64,000 nt of DNA from Chloroflexota bacterium (GCA_947472995.1 CANJBO010000004.1:34248-98247), one strand, 5' to 3'; shown: positions 54,695-64,000, counted from the stretch's first letter. Numbers and translations: made by a program. Notes: generated from the sequence alone by a model not told the origin.

Positions 54695-55696
54695 ATGGTC
54701 GCGATCACCCGCAACACCGCGTTCACCCGCACGCGTCGCACCCGCCGCACCGAGGCGCTCCGCTCCCTGGTGCGCGAGACGCGCCTCGACCCCGCGCAGT
54801 TCATCTACCCGCTGTTCGTGACGCACGGCAGTGACGTGCGCACGCACATCGACTCGATGCCCGGGCAGTACCAGCTGTCGATCGACCAGCTGGAGCGCGA
54901 GGCGCGCGAGCTGGCCGAGGTCGGCGTGCGCGCCGTGCTGCTGTTCGGGCTCCCTGCTGCGAAGGACCCCGAGGGCACCGAGGCGTACGCGCCTGACGGC
55001 ATCGTGCAGCAGGCCGTGCGCGAGCTGAAGCGCGTCGACCCGAGCCTCGTCGTCGTCGTCGACGTGTGCCTCTGCGAGTACACCGACCACGGCCACTGCG
55101 GCCTGCTCACCCCCGCCGGTGAGGTGGACAACGACCCGTCGCTCACGCTGCTCTGCCGCATGGCGGTGACCTGTGCCGAGGCGGGCGCCGATGTGATCGC
55201 GCCGTCCGACATGATGGACGGCCGCATCGGCGCGATCCGCGCGGCGCTGGACGACGCGGGGTTCACCTCGACGCCGATCATGGCGTACAGCGCGAAGTAC
55301 GCGTCGGGCTTCTACGGCCCGTTCCGCGATGCCGCCGACTCCACGCCGCAGTTCGGCGACCGGCGCGGCTACCAGATGGACCCGGCGAACGGTCGCGAGG
55401 CACGCCGCGAGGTGGCCGCCGACACCGAGGAGTTCGCCGACATCACCATGGTGAAGCCTGCGCTCGCCTACCTCGACGTGATCCGCGACGTGCGCGAGCA
55501 CACCGACCTGCCGCTCGCGGCGTACAACGTCTCGGGCGAGTACGCGATGGTGAAGGCCGCCGCGCAGAACGACTGGATCGAGGAGCGCCGCATCGTCCTC
55601 GAGATCCTGACCGCGATCGCGCGCGCGGGCGCCTCGATCATCATCACGTACCACGCGAAGGACGCGGCCCGCTGGATCCGCGAGGACCGCGCGTGA
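54695..55696 (+). CDS. hemB: Delta-aminolevulinic acid dehydratase (porphobilinogen synthase)
   Basis: A 333-residue HemB that condenses two ALA into porphobilinogen. ATG after TAGGAGG. Zinc cysteines are present in [18 protein letters not shown] (Cys125, Cys127, Cys135), so it is of the zinc-dependent type. Schiff-base lysines are in [20 protein letters not shown] and [16 protein letters not shown]. Residues typical of the allosteric magnesium site (RxxD, E near GFYGP) were not checked. It starts ten bases after cobA-hemD, and its stop overlaps the HAD gene start (GTGA). Confidence 0.95.
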   Translation: MVAITRNTAFTRTRRTRRTEALRSLVRETRLDPAQFIYPLFVTHGSDVRTHIDSMPGQYQLSIDQLEREARELAEVGVRAVLLFGLPAAKDPEGTEAYAPDGIVQQAVRELKRVDPSLVVVVDVCLCEYTDHGHCGLLTPAGEVDNDPSLTLLCRMAVTCAEAGADVIAPSDMMDGRIGAIRAALDDAGFTSTPIMAYSAKYASGFYGPFRDAADSTPQFGDRRGYQMDPANGREARREVAADTEEFADITMVKPALAYLDVIRDVREHTDLPLAAYNVSGEYAMVKAAAQNDWIEERRIVLEILTAIARAGASIIITYHAKDAARWIREDRA

Positions 55697-56480
55697 CCCA
55701 GCCCGTCGAGGACGCCCGCCCGCCGTTCGACGCCTCGACGATCCGTGCCGTCGCGTTCGACGGCTACGGGACGCTGTTCAACTTCGTGAACCGCGACTTC
55801 CACTTCGCCGTCACGACGATCCTCGCGGAGCAGGGCATCGAGACGGACATCGACGCGTTCTTCCAGACGTGGGTCAGCTCGTACAGCAAGGCCGGCGTGT
55901 GGGCCGACGCGCGCGTCGGCGACGAGCGCCCCGACCCGAACCACGTGCTCAACGGCCCGCTGCCCGACTGGCACTCGACGCGCGAGATCTGGCGCCGCCA
56001 GTTCAACGTGGCGTTCGAGCACTACGGTCTGACCGGCGATGGCGCTGCCGCCGCCGACTACCTGCGTGCGCAGCTCTCGCACGTCGACGCCTACCCCGAC
56101 GCGCACGACACGATCGAGGAGCTCGCGCGGCGCGGCTACCTGATGGCGCTGCTCTCCAACGCCGACGAGGACTTCCTGCAGAGCGCGCTGTCGCGCGCGC
56201 GCCTGCGCTTCTCGATCATCCAGTCGTCCGAGTCGATCCGCGCGTACAAGCCGCACCGCGCGATCTTCGCCGCGCTCTGCGCGCGTGCCTCGTGCGAGCC
56301 GAACGAGGTGCTGTACGTCGGTGACTCCGCGAACGCGGACGTCAGCGGCGCGCAGAACGCCGGACTGCGCACCGCTTGGGTGCGCCGTGACGAGCGCCCG
56401 TACCCGGAGCGCATCGCCCCGCCCGACCTCACGATCGACCAGCTCGCCGAACTGCTGCCGATGCTGCCTGGAGTCCCTGC

Positions 56481-56484
<4 letters not shown>
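55693..56484 (+). CDS. HAD superfamily hydrolase (haloacid dehalogenase-like) in the hem cluster
   Basis: A 263-residue HAD hydrolase with GTG start in a GTGA overlap with hemB. Motif I is [14 protein letters not shown] (nucleophile Asp; the usual second Asp is replaced by Gly-Tyr, as in dehalogenase-type and some phosphatase members). Motif II is [10 protein letters not shown], motif III Lys in [11 protein letters not shown], and motif [22 protein letters not shown] helical cap lies about residues 30-130. It overlaps hemL by four bases, so it is translated with the heme genes. Its substrate is unknown. It could be a housecleaning enzyme. Confidence 0.85.
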
Positions 56485-57800
<1,316 letters not shown>

Positions 57801-57815
57801 CCTCGACAGGCGGGG

Positions 57816-58826
57816 TCAGACTTCTGAGCTCGACACGCCCTCGTACCAGGAGTGGAGGAGGTCGACGAACGTCGTCGCCTGCTGCTGGGATGCGATCCGA
57901 TAGACGGCCCGCCTCGATCCTGGGTAGTTCCAGACAAGCGGCAGACCGGCGGACTCCATCGGAGCGAGTAACTCGGTTTCGGGGTCGCGATCCGTGGCAT
58001 TCGCCCAGCTGCCGTACATCACCCAGACGTCAATCGCTCCGTGCGGCGCTTCCCAGTGCTGGGAGACGTTGACCCCGCACAGCACCTTTGAGAACCCCCA
58101 GTACCGAAACGATCCATCGAAGGTCGACAACGGTTGCTCCCACAGGAAGCTCGCCAGTCCTCGGAGCGTCCCGACTAGGGATACGGTGCCATGCGTGCTT
58201 GCGAGGTTCATGAGCTGGGTGGCAATCGGAGAATCGGCCGGCGTGACGGTCTCCTGGCCGACGGAAATCCGCGTCAACAGGCGCGCTCCACTGGACAGCG
58301 TCGCGATGCGCAGAACGATGCCGTCGATGTCCATCGAGTACTCCGACCGCAGATGGTCGATCATGCGTTCGGTCGATGAATCGAGTCGGGATCCGACGAT
58401 GCGAATCGCTGGGGCTCGCAGGCTGATCTCAGGCAGGTGCTGATCGAATCGCTCGTAGAAAGCCTCGCCCAGTGGCCGGCGCAGATACTCCTGGGCGGTC
58501 TGCTGCACCCAGTCGTGTTGCTGCTGACCGATGAACGAGGCGTAGTCCAGGGCCTGGGCAATCGCCTCACGCGGTGCTCGGTCTCGCTTCAGTTCAATCA
58601 CCACCAGCCGGCCATCTGACATGATCCCCAGGAGATCGAGGGGGCCAGAATCCGTCCGGACCTGCCTCCCGATGAGAAGTAGATCATCGACGGCGGCGCT
58701 GGGATCGGCCACGATCCAGCCTTCGAGGTCTCGTTCTGTCGTCCCTTGATCCTGTGTCGAGAGTTGAGGCACTTCCACGAGTTGGTCGGCGGTCGTGATC
58801 TCCCAGATTCGAATGACGTTCGCCAT
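57816..58826 (-). CDS. PD-(D/E)XK nuclease-like protein (NucS/DUF91-like N-terminus)
   Basis: About 336 residues from MANVIRIWEITTADQLVEV (an ATG eight codons upstream is the tracked start). The N-terminal 110 residues contain a restriction-endonuclease-type core: acidic GPLDLLGIMSDGRLVVIELKRDRAPREAIAQALDYASFIG, where D...ELK fits the PD-(D/E)XK metal site. This arrangement is seen in NucS/DUF91 and related defence or repair nucleases. The rest (PAIRIVGSRLDSSTERMIDHLRSEY...) has no recognised domain. Codon use is less GC-biased than its neighbours, which hints at transfer. It converges with hemL and is divergent from dnaN. Confidence 0.75.
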   Translation of the reverse strand: MANVIRIWEITTADQLVEVPQLSTQDQGTTERDLEGWIVADPSAAVDDLLLIGRQVRTDSGPLDLLGIMSDGRLVVIELKRDRAPREAIAQALDYASFIGQQQHDWVQQTAQEYLRRPLGEAFYERFDQHLPEISLRAPAIRIVGSRLDSSTERMIDHLRSEYSMDIDGIVLRIATLSSGARLLTRISVGQETVTPADSPIATQLMNLASTHGTVSLVGTLRGLASFLWEQPLSTFDGSFRYWGFSKVLCGVNVSQHWEAPHGAIDVWVMYGSWANATDRDPETELLAPMESAGLPLVWNYPGSRRAVYRIASQQQATTFVDLLHSWYEGVSSSEV

Positions 58827-58859
58827 ATGACGCAGCCTCCGGATGGGCATTGGAACACA

Positions 58860-58888
58860 TTGCCGGGCGCCTCACACGCACGTATACT
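58860..58888 (+). promoter_or_regulatory. dnaN promoter
   Basis: TTGCCG (58860-58865), a 17-base spacer, TATACT (58883-58888). One of the best sigma-70-like promoters in the window. The leader to the dnaN ATG is about 25-30 bases, with no clear Shine-Dalgarno. Confidence 0.7.
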
Positions 58889-58920
58889 CCCGACAAAGAT
58901 CGGTGTAATTGTTCGATCGG

Positions 58921-60060
58921 ATGATCATGCGTCTCGCCTGCCAGCAGGAAGACCTGAACCGGGGCCTCGCCGCGGTCTCTCGTGCCATCCCCGCTCGATC
59001 GACCCTCCCGATCACGCAGCACGTCCTCCTGGAGGCCGCGGACGACGCGATCGTGCTCTCCGCGACCGACGCCGAGACGATCGCGATCACCTACCGCATC
59101 AAGGCGTCGATCACCGAGCCCGGCTCGATCACGATGCCGTCCAGGCTCCTCGCGGACTTCGTGAGCACGCTCCCGCACGACGAAATCACCATGACGCTGG
59201 CGGACCGCTCGCGGCAGGTCAGCCTCGCCTGCGCACGCAACACCGCTTCCGTCGGCGGCATGGACCCCGACGACTTCCCGCCGATTCCCGTCGTCTCCGG
59301 AGGCGACGCCATTAACATCCCCGCCGCGCGCCTGCGCGCCGGCATCCTCCAGACCGGCTTCTCAGCCGCGACCGACGACTCGCGCCCGGTGCTCACCGGC
59401 GTGCACTTCGGCTTCGCCGGCGGCAAGCTCCGCCTCGCCGCCGCGGACGGCTTCCGTCTCTCCGTGCACACGATGGACATCGACTCGCAGATTGACCGTC
59501 AGGCGATCGTCCCCGCGCGCGCGCTCAACGAGCTCGGCCGGCTCCTCGGCGAGGCCGGCGACAACGACGTCGCGATCACCTTCAACCAGGCCGGCACGCA
59601 GGTGCAGTTCGACGTCGGCCACGCGAAGCTCATCGCGAACCTCATCCAGGGCACGTTCCCGAACTACGAGCAGCTCATCCCCGCCACCTCCGGCACGCGC
59701 ACTGAGGTGAACGTCAGCGAGTTCACGCGCGAGACGCGCATCGCCTCGATCTTCGCGCGCGACGGCTCCGGCATCGTCCGTGTCATCGCGACGCCGGGCG
59801 AAGGCGGCGCCCCGGGCCGCCTCGTCATCACCGCGCGCGCCGAGGAAGTCGGCGACAACGAGGGCGTCATCGACGCCGTCGTGCAGGGCACCGAGGCGAA
59901 GATCGCCTTCAACGGCCGCTACCTCACGGACGTCCTCGGCGTCATGGACGCCGACCGCGTCGCCATCGAGACGTCATCCCCCTCGAGCCCGGGCGTCCTC
60001 CGCCCCGTCGGCAACGACCGCTTCGTCCACGTCGTCATGCCTATGTTCGTGACCTGGTGA
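58921..60060 (+). CDS. dnaN: DNA polymerase III subunit beta (sliding clamp)
   Basis: About 379 residues. I place the start at ATG 58921 or 58927 (MIMRLACQQEDLNRGL), as the tracked TTG is less likely. Three clamp domains: the first ends near residue 125 (LACQQEDLNRGLAAVSRAIPARSTLPITQHVLLEA), the second begins about INIPAARLRAGILQTGFSAATDDSRPVLTGVHF, and the third about RTEVNVSEFTRETRIASIFARDGSGIV. The C-terminal hydrophobic pocket segment is VHVVMPMFVTW. It encircles DNA and tethers replicative and translesion polymerases. No dnaA, recF or gyrB is beside it. The last 25 coding bases recur at 62183. Confidence 0.93.
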   Translation: MIMRLACQQEDLNRGLAAVSRAIPARSTLPITQHVLLEAADDAIVLSATDAETIAITYRIKASITEPGSITMPSRLLADFVSTLPHDEITMTLADRSRQVSLACARNTASVGGMDPDDFPPIPVVSGGDAINIPAARLRAGILQTGFSAATDDSRPVLTGVHFGFAGGKLRLAAADGFRLSVHTMDIDSQIDRQAIVPARALNELGRLLGEAGDNDVAITFNQAGTQVQFDVGHAKLIANLIQGTFPNYEQLIPATSGTRTEVNVSEFTRETRIASIFARDGSGIVRVIATPGEGGAPGRLVITARAEEVGDNEGVIDAVVQGTEAKIAFNGRYLTDVLGVMDADRVAIETSSPSSPGVLRPVGNDRFVHVVMPMFVTW

Positions 60061-60064
60061 TGAC
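60036..60064 (+). repeat. dnaN 3'-end direct repeat, copy A
   Basis: The last 25 bases of dnaN plus four bases match 62183-62211 at 25 of 29 positions, and all four differences are transitions. Read as codons both end PMFVTW-stop (MPMFVTW here, IPMFVTW there). Confidence 0.75.
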
Positions 60065-60186
60065 CGTCTAGCCTTACCGGTGACGCCCTCCAGAACCTCG
60101 GCCATCTGCCACGCCGGATCGTCACAAGGCCGCTAGCCCCCACGCCTCACCAGCGGCGTTCAGAAGGTGCTCGTCAGCCCCATCAC

Positions 60187-60231
60187 ACTTGCTTTTCGCA
60201 AGTCCGTATGGTTTGCTTGCGAAAAGCAAGT
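60187..60231. promoter_or_regulatory. Paired dyad operator upstream of the HxlR gene
   Basis: Two 16-base arms (60187-60202 and 60216-60231) are exact inverted copies. Each arm is itself a dyad CTTGC-N5-GCAAG. The array ends 15 bases before the HxlR ATG. This is a typical arrangement for autoregulation by a dimeric winged-helix repressor. Confidence 0.75.
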
Positions 60232-60246
60232 CGAGCGAGACGGCCC

Positions 60247-60738
60247 ATGAAGCAACACCGCCGGAAATCAGACTGCCCCGTCCATTTCGGCCTGGACGTG
60301 TTTGGCGACGCGTGGACGCTCCTCATCGTCCGTGACCTGATGTTCAAGGGACGGACGAGCTACACCGACTTCCTGCGCGCCGAGGAAGGCATCGCGACGA
60401 ACGTCCTCGCGGATCGTCTGCTCAGATTGGAGGAGGACGGGATCGTCGCGAAAGACTCCGACCCCGCTCGCGCGGGAGGAAGTCGGTACCGATTGACCGC
60501 AAAGGGCGTCGACCTGTTGCCGATCATGCTCGAGATCATCAGCTGGAGCGCGAAGCATGATCCCGAGACGGCCGCCGATCGTGCCTTTGTTCGTCGGTTG
60601 CGGACCAACCGCCAAGCGCTTGAATTCGAGATTCGGGCGTCGCTTCTCCCGCCGAGGCGGTCGGTGGTTCCCACCCAGCGCACAGCCAGCACGCGCCCCG
60701 CGCGTCGAGAGCAGGACACGGCGGAGGTCGCAAGATGA
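60247..60738 (+). CDS. HxlR family winged-helix regulator
   Basis: About 163 residues from ATG 60247 (MKQHRRKSDCPVHFGLDVFGDAWTLLIVRDL). The HxlR domain occupies residues 1-100: conserved DCPV Cys, GDAWTLLIVRDLMFKGRTSYTDFL, EGIATNVLADRLLRLEEDGIV (recognition helix) and SRYRLTAKGVDLLPIML. A basic tail follows. Family members are dimeric repressors or activators sensing thiol or aldehyde stress through the N-terminal Cys. The double dyad just upstream is its likely operator. The stop overlaps the SRPBCC gene by four bases. Confidence 0.9.
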   Translation: MKQHRRKSDCPVHFGLDVFGDAWTLLIVRDLMFKGRTSYTDFLRAEEGIATNVLADRLLRLEEDGIVAKDSDPARAGGSRYRLTAKGVDLLPIMLEIISWSAKHDPETAADRAFVRRLRTNRQALEFEIRASLLPPRRSVVPTQRTASTRPARREQDTAEVAR

Positions 60739-61211
60739 CCGTCCTTGAGAACTGGATTCGCATCAACGCGACTCCGGCGCAAGTGTGGGGAGTACTGGCT
60801 TCTCTCGATACGCTCGACCGATACGACCCCGGTGTGACGAAATCCGAGCTGATTTCGCAGGTGCCGGCGGGACCTGGGGCAGAGCGGCGATGCGACCTTG
60901 CACCGGGCGGCTGGTTCAAGGAACGCGTGGCGGACTGGGAGCCTGCGCGGTCGCTCTCCTTCGAACTCTTCGACTGCAGTCTGCCCGTCCGCCGCCTGAA
61001 ACACAGCTATGCACTCACGCCGGACGGCGACGGCACCATTGTTCGCCAGCGAATGGAATACGAACTGAAGTTCGGCGTCCTCGGGAAGGTGATGGATGCG
61101 GTTATGGTTCGGAAGAAGTGGGACGCGGGAATCAAGGGATTCTTCGGCGGACTGAAGGGCTACGTCGAAAGTAACGAGCATCCCGCTGCGCGACCGAACC
61201 CGGGACGATGA
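60735..61211 (+). CDS. SRPBCC (START/Bet v1-like) family protein
   Basis: A 158-residue helix-grip protein: IRINATPAQVWGVLASLDTLDRYDPGVTKSELIS at the N-terminus, a central beta sheet (RSLSFELFDCSLPVRRLKHSYALTPDGDGTIVRQRMEYELKF), and the long C-terminal helix MDAVMVRKKWDAGIKGFFGGLKGYVES. Such proteins bind hydrophobic ligands. The polyketide cyclase/dehydrase-like subgroup is the nearest by pattern. It is coupled to the HxlR regulator upstream (ATGA). Confidence 0.85.
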   Translation: MTVLENWIRINATPAQVWGVLASLDTLDRYDPGVTKSELISQVPAGPGAERRCDLAPGGWFKERVADWEPARSLSFELFDCSLPVRRLKHSYALTPDGDGTIVRQRMEYELKFGVLGKVMDAVMVRKKWDAGIKGFFGGLKGYVESNEHPAARPNPGR

Positions 61212-61327
61212 CTCGCGATAGAACGGCAGAGGGCGTACCGCGCTGGGCGGTCGCTGCGCAGATCCGGTCTCGCCAACACAGTTTCATGCTGCGGCTCACG
61301 GACGAGCCCTTGGAAGGAACAACTGAA

Positions 61328-61675
61328 GTGAAGAAATTCGTCGTTCTCTACCACGCCTCCCCTTCGGCCATGGAAGAGATGGCCAAGAGGATGGCCACCA
61401 ATACCCCTGCCGACATGGCGAAAGAAATGGAACCATGGATGGCATGGGCCGCGCGCTGCGGCAGCGGGCTCGTCGACATCGGATCGCCGCTGACTGCAGG
61501 ACTCCGACTCAGCGTCGCCGGAAGCGCTCCAACCAGCGGTGATGTGATCGGCTACTCAATCCTTCAGGCGGAGGACATGGAGTCCGCTAAGGCGCTGATG
61601 GACGGCCACCCGCATCTCGGATGGGCTGACGGCTGCGAAATCGCAATCCACGAATCCGCACCGAATGGCATGTAA
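61328..61675 (+). CDS. YCII-like small protein
   Basis: About 115 residues from a GTG (VKKFVVLYHASPSAMEEMAKRM), with AAGGA nine bases upstream. The tracked ATG at 61208 overlaps the previous stop but adds 40 non-homologous residues. The ferredoxin-like fold of YCII/DGPF-type proteins is suggested by VVLYHAS, GDVIGYSILQAEDMESAKALMDGHPHLGWADGCEIAIHE. Substrate and function are unknown. It is the third gene in the HxlR set. Confidence 0.75.
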   Translation: MKKFVVLYHASPSAMEEMAKRMATNTPADMAKEMEPWMAWAARCGSGLVDIGSPLTAGLRLSVAGSAPTSGDVIGYSILQAEDMESAKALMDGHPHLGWADGCEIAIHESAPNGM

Positions 61676-61747
61676 TCCTCGCCGAGCGATCGCGCGGACG
61701 GTTAACAGGGCACCACCGCCCCATTCTGCCGCTGCGAGCCTGACGTC

Positions 61748-62080
61748 GTGCCGGCCGGTGTGCGAGTGAGTACGGAGGACATGTTCTGGGAGCTCGCCGA
61801 GGAGCTCAGCGCAGAAGATCCTCGTGTCGTCGAGGGCACGATCATGAAGGGACGCTGCCTACGAGTCGGCAGGGAGTTCCTCGCGCTCGCCAACTTCAAC
61901 GATGCCGGTCTGGTCGTGAAGCTCCCGAGAGCGCGCGTGGCGGACCTGATTGAGCAGGGGAAGGGATTCCCGTTCGCGCCAGCAGGTCGGGTCTTCCATG
62001 AATGGCTCTCCGTGCCACTCCCCGATCGAAAACTCTGGCGGGCGTTGCTACGCGAGGGAATCGCCTTCGTCAGCAGGTGA
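61748..62080 (+). CDS. TfoX N-terminal-like small protein
   Basis: A 110-residue protein beginning at a GTG (VPAGVRVSTEDMFWELAEEL). The middle and end match the TfoX N-terminal fold: GTIMKGRCLRVGREFLALANFNDAGLVVKLPRARVADLIEQGKGFPFAPAGRVFHEWLSVP. TfoX regulates competence in Vibrio. Short stand-alone relatives are widespread with unknown roles. This gene is the last one before the dnaN 3'-end copy at 62183. Confidence 0.75.
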   Translation: MPAGVRVSTEDMFWELAEELSAEDPRVVEGTIMKGRCLRVGREFLALANFNDAGLVVKLPRARVADLIEQGKGFPFAPAGRVFHEWLSVPLPDRKLWRALLREGIAFVSR

Positions 62081-62182
62081 CTCGTTGCTCCCCGACCCCG
62101 GAGCGGCTCCTCCCTTAAAGCGGGAAAGTGCATCGAAACCGGAGCGCATTCCCGGTCATGCTGTTTGTGAGCGATGAACTGA

Positions 62183-62211
62183 CATACCCATGTTCGTGAC
62201 TTGGTAATGAC
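62183..62211 (+). repeat. dnaN 3'-end direct repeat, copy B (remnant)
   Basis: A degenerate copy of the end of dnaN including the stop (TAA rather than TGA). It lies outside any gene, about 100 bases after the TfoX-like gene. See copy A at 60036. Confidence 0.75.
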
Positions 62212-62273
62212 GACGCCAACCTAACGACAACGCGAGAGAGATCGGGCGATGATCGCCGCAGCTGCTCCGATAT

Positions 62274-63695
62274 CTACTCACCCTCTGCCCGTCGCGCCAA
62301 CCCGCCTGCAAGCTCTGCGAAGATACGGCGATGGATGGGGATGAGCGCGAGCCAGTACAGCAGCCCCCAAACACCGGCCGGATTGAAGTACGCGGCAACC
62401 GTGATGGTCGCGCCACCTGCCGCATTAGGCGTCGCTTCCAATTCGAGCACAGCGGATCCAGGCATCCGCATCTCAGCGAGCAGCGTGATCCGGCGTCCTG
62501 GTTCCAGTGCAACCACGCGCCACCAATCGATGATGTCACCGACGTGAACGTCGGTCGGATGCCGCCGCCCACGACGCATGCCCGGCCCTCCGATCAGGCG
62601 GTCGAATAGGGCCCGCAATCGCCACAGCCAGCTGTAGGCGGGCCAGCCGCGTCGCCCGCCCAGCGCGGTGATCGCCAACCACGCCGCCGCGACCGAGGCG
62701 GTCGTCGTCGTGGTAGCGCCCGTCCGCTTGGAGAAATACGAGACATCGGGACGCGCTGCGCGGTATGCGAGCGACCCCTCGGTCCATCGGGCGGGCGTCG
62801 CCTCTGCACGCTCCGTTTCGAGCGCCTGGCGGATCGCGTCAGAGTACGAATGCATATCCAGTGGGATAAGCGCACGAATCGCTTCGTCGCTCGCCAACAG
62901 GTCGTGACGCAAGCCATCGATCAGGGGACGAGCGATATTGGCTGGCACGGCCGTGACGAGGTCGAGCCAGTACGCGGAGAGGCGAGGCGTCAGCACTGGG
63001 AGTGGCAGAATCCAGATGCGCTTGCCGTTCACATGCGCAAACTGCTGCATCATCTCGGCGTAGCTCAGCATCTCCGGCCCACCGACATCGTAGATGTGTC
63101 CAGCCGTCTCCGGAATCTCGGCGACGCGGACGAGGTATTCGAGCAGGTCGCAAAGCGCGATGGGCTGCGTTCGCGAGCGCACCCAGCGGGGTGTGACCAT
63201 CACCGGCAGGTGGAAGACGAGGTCTCGGATGACCTCGAATGCCGCGCTACCGGCACCGACGACGATACCAGCACGGAACTCGGTAACCAGTATCGGCCCA
63301 CCTCGGAGGATCTCACCGGTTTCGGCACGCGATTCGAGGTGCGCTGACGGCTCGCCCGGTGGCTGCAAGCCCCCTAGGTAGACGATACGGTGAACCCCGG
63401 CACGCTCTGCCGCGCGGCGGAAGTTGCGCGCCCCCTCGCGATCGAGCCGGGCAAAGTCGGAACCGCTTCCCATGGCGTGAACGAGGTAATAGGCGACCTC
63501 GATGCCGGCGAGCGCAGCATCGAGCGTGTCCTCGCGAAGCACATCGGCACCCACGCACTCCACCCCTGGCCAGACTCGCGCCTCGAGCACCGCGTGATTG
63601 CGGGCTGCCGCGCGCACGGTGTGGCCGCGATCCGTCAGCAGCGTTACAAGGTGGGTCCCGATATAACCGCTAGCACCCATAACCAGTGTTCGCAT
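62274..63695 (-). CDS. NAD(P)-binding SDR-like protein fused to DUF2867
   Basis: A 473-residue protein, ATG after AAGGAGAG. The N-terminal atypical SDR (1-290) has TLVMGASGYIGTHLVTLLTDRGHTV, VAYYLVHAMGSGSDF, RIVYLGGLQPPGEPSAHLESR, FRAGIVVGAGSAAFEVIRDLV, and YDVGGPEMLSYAEMMQQFA. The C-terminal part (about 310-470) matches DUF2867: VGDIIDWWRVVALEPGRRITLLAEMRMPGSAVLELE and a membrane-associated end. Substrate unknown. It lies 41 bases downstream of the tspO gene on the same strand and is probably cotranscribed with it. Confidence 0.85.
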   Translation of the reverse strand: MRTLVMGASGYIGTHLVTLLTDRGHTVRAAARNHAVLEARVWPGVECVGADVLREDTLDAALAGIEVAYYLVHAMGSGSDFARLDREGARNFRRAAERAGVHRIVYLGGLQPPGEPSAHLESRAETGEILRGGPILVTEFRAGIVVGAGSAAFEVIRDLVFHLPVMVTPRWVRSRTQPIALCDLLEYLVRVAEIPETAGHIYDVGGPEMLSYAEMMQQFAHVNGKRIWILPLPVLTPRLSAYWLDLVTAVPANIARPLIDGLRHDLLASDEAIRALIPLDMHSYSDAIRQALETERAEATPARWTEGSLAYRAARPDVSYFSKRTGATTTTTASVAAAWLAITALGGRRGWPAYSWLWRLRALFDRLIGGPGMRRGRRHPTDVHVGDIIDWWRVVALEPGRRITLLAEMRMPGSAVLELEATPNAAGGATITVAAYFNPAGVWGLLYWLALIPIHRRIFAELAGGLARRAEGE

Positions 63696-63735
63696 TGTCG
63701 CTCTCCTTCCGCTCGTGCGTTGCGCAGCCTTGGCG

Positions 63736-64000
63736 TTACCGGTTGAGCTGCCAGATGGTCGCGTTCAGGACGGTCGCGAAGGTGACCCACGCGAGATAGG
63801 GAGCGAGCAGGAGCCCCGCCAGGCGGTTCACCTGATAGAAACGACGGATCGTTGCGACGATCAACGCGAGCAGCACCGCTATTACTGCCAGCGCGATGTC
63901 GATGCGCTTTGCCCCGAAGAATATCGGCGACCACGCGGCGTTTGCCCCGAGCTGGGCTGCGTACACAAGGAGGGCTGTCCTGACGCGATGCTCGCCCGCA
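63736..64000 (-). CDS. tspO: TspO/MBR family protein (partial, start outside window)
   Basis: The C-terminal 87 residues of a TspO protein. The frame continues beyond the tracked GTG to the window edge (EHRVRTALLVYAAQLGANAAWSPIFFG). It has membrane helices 3-5, with ANAAWSPIFFGAKRIDIALAVIAVLLALIV and LLAPYLAWVTFATVLNATIWQLN, the last matching the family consensus PY..W..fA..LN. TspO binds porphyrins and heme intermediates and is a stress or light-linked membrane sensor. The start is outside the window. It is paired with the SDR/DUF2867 gene. Confidence 0.9.
   Translation of the reverse strand, partial: AGEHRVRTALLVYAAQLGANAAWSPIFFGAKRIDIALAVIAVLLALIVATIRRFYQVNRLAGLLLAPYLAWVTFATVLNATIWQLNR

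Noticed and set aside
58909-60060. Replication origin near dnaN
   Set aside because: No dnaA, recF or gyrB is adjacent and I see no cluster of DnaA boxes in the short gap upstream. dnaN appears to be unlinked from oriC here.

Overview
The window is a very GC-rich, densely packed bacterial chromosome segment. It has short intergenic gaps, many 4-base ATGA or GTGA stop/start overlaps, and many GTG starts. No rRNA, tRNA or CRISPR array was recognised. The gene content (DUF3090, DUF5671-like and DUF4349 proteins, secreted proteins with long Thr/Pro linkers, a HemQ-type coproheme decarboxylase, a fused siroheme-decarboxylase-like protein) is most like an aerobic, high-GC member of the Chloroflexota. 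This is an inference from family content, not a phylogenetic result.

Layout. 1-14 kb: housekeeping and small conserved genes (GAF protein, DUF192 lipoprotein, M1 aminopeptidase with HEAT repeats, CinA C-terminal domain protein, two paralogous PLP aminotransferases, DinB-fold protein, methyltransferase, SDR, beta-carbonic anhydrase). 14-26 kb: a secreted Thr-rich protein, ilvD, UspA, DUF3090 protein, amidase-murB, an SH3/D-Ala-D-Ala carboxypeptidase and purEK. 26-37 kb: M20 dipeptidase, phosphoglucose isomerase, membrane proteins, DUF4349 lipoprotein, RibD-type reductase, DinB-fold protein, and a sugar-nucleotide pair (truncated UDP-glucose dehydrogenase family plus epimerase). 36.5-43.7 kb: class II aldolase, then lepB-pyrE-dcd and a complete riboflavin operon ribD-ribE-ribBA-ribH. 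44-46 kb: an RRM/glycine-rich RNA-binding protein and a Y-family polymerase whose promoter/operator is tandemly duplicated.

46.3-57.8 kb is the centrepiece, a tetrapyrrole locus on the plus strand: aldo/keto reductase, fused AhbA-AhbB-like siroheme decarboxylase, HemQ-like coproheme decarboxylase, a MerR-like regulator, Met8-like precorrin-2 dehydrogenase, hemA, hemC, a cobA-hemD fusion, hemB, a HAD hydrolase and hemL. Together they cover glutamyl-tRNA to siroheme, the first step out of siroheme, and the last step from coproheme to heme. The AhbC step is not in the window, and neither are hemE, hemY/hemN or hemH. The locus therefore suggests a siroheme-based route to heme that ends with HemQ rather than the radical-SAM enzyme AhbD.

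57.8-64 kb looks more accessory. It holds a PD-(D/E)XK-like nuclease gene with different base use, dnaN with a good promoter, and a 2.1-kb block (HxlR regulator, SRPBCC, YCII-like, TfoX-like) bracketed by the dnaN 3' end and a degenerate copy of that same end. An SDR/DUF2867 protein and a tspO gene running off the window follow.

Three genes (DJ-1/PfpI, UspA, DUF2905) each carry an apparent single-base indel, and pyrE seems to lack an AUG/GUG/UUG start. Either the assembly has residual indels or these are real lesions.
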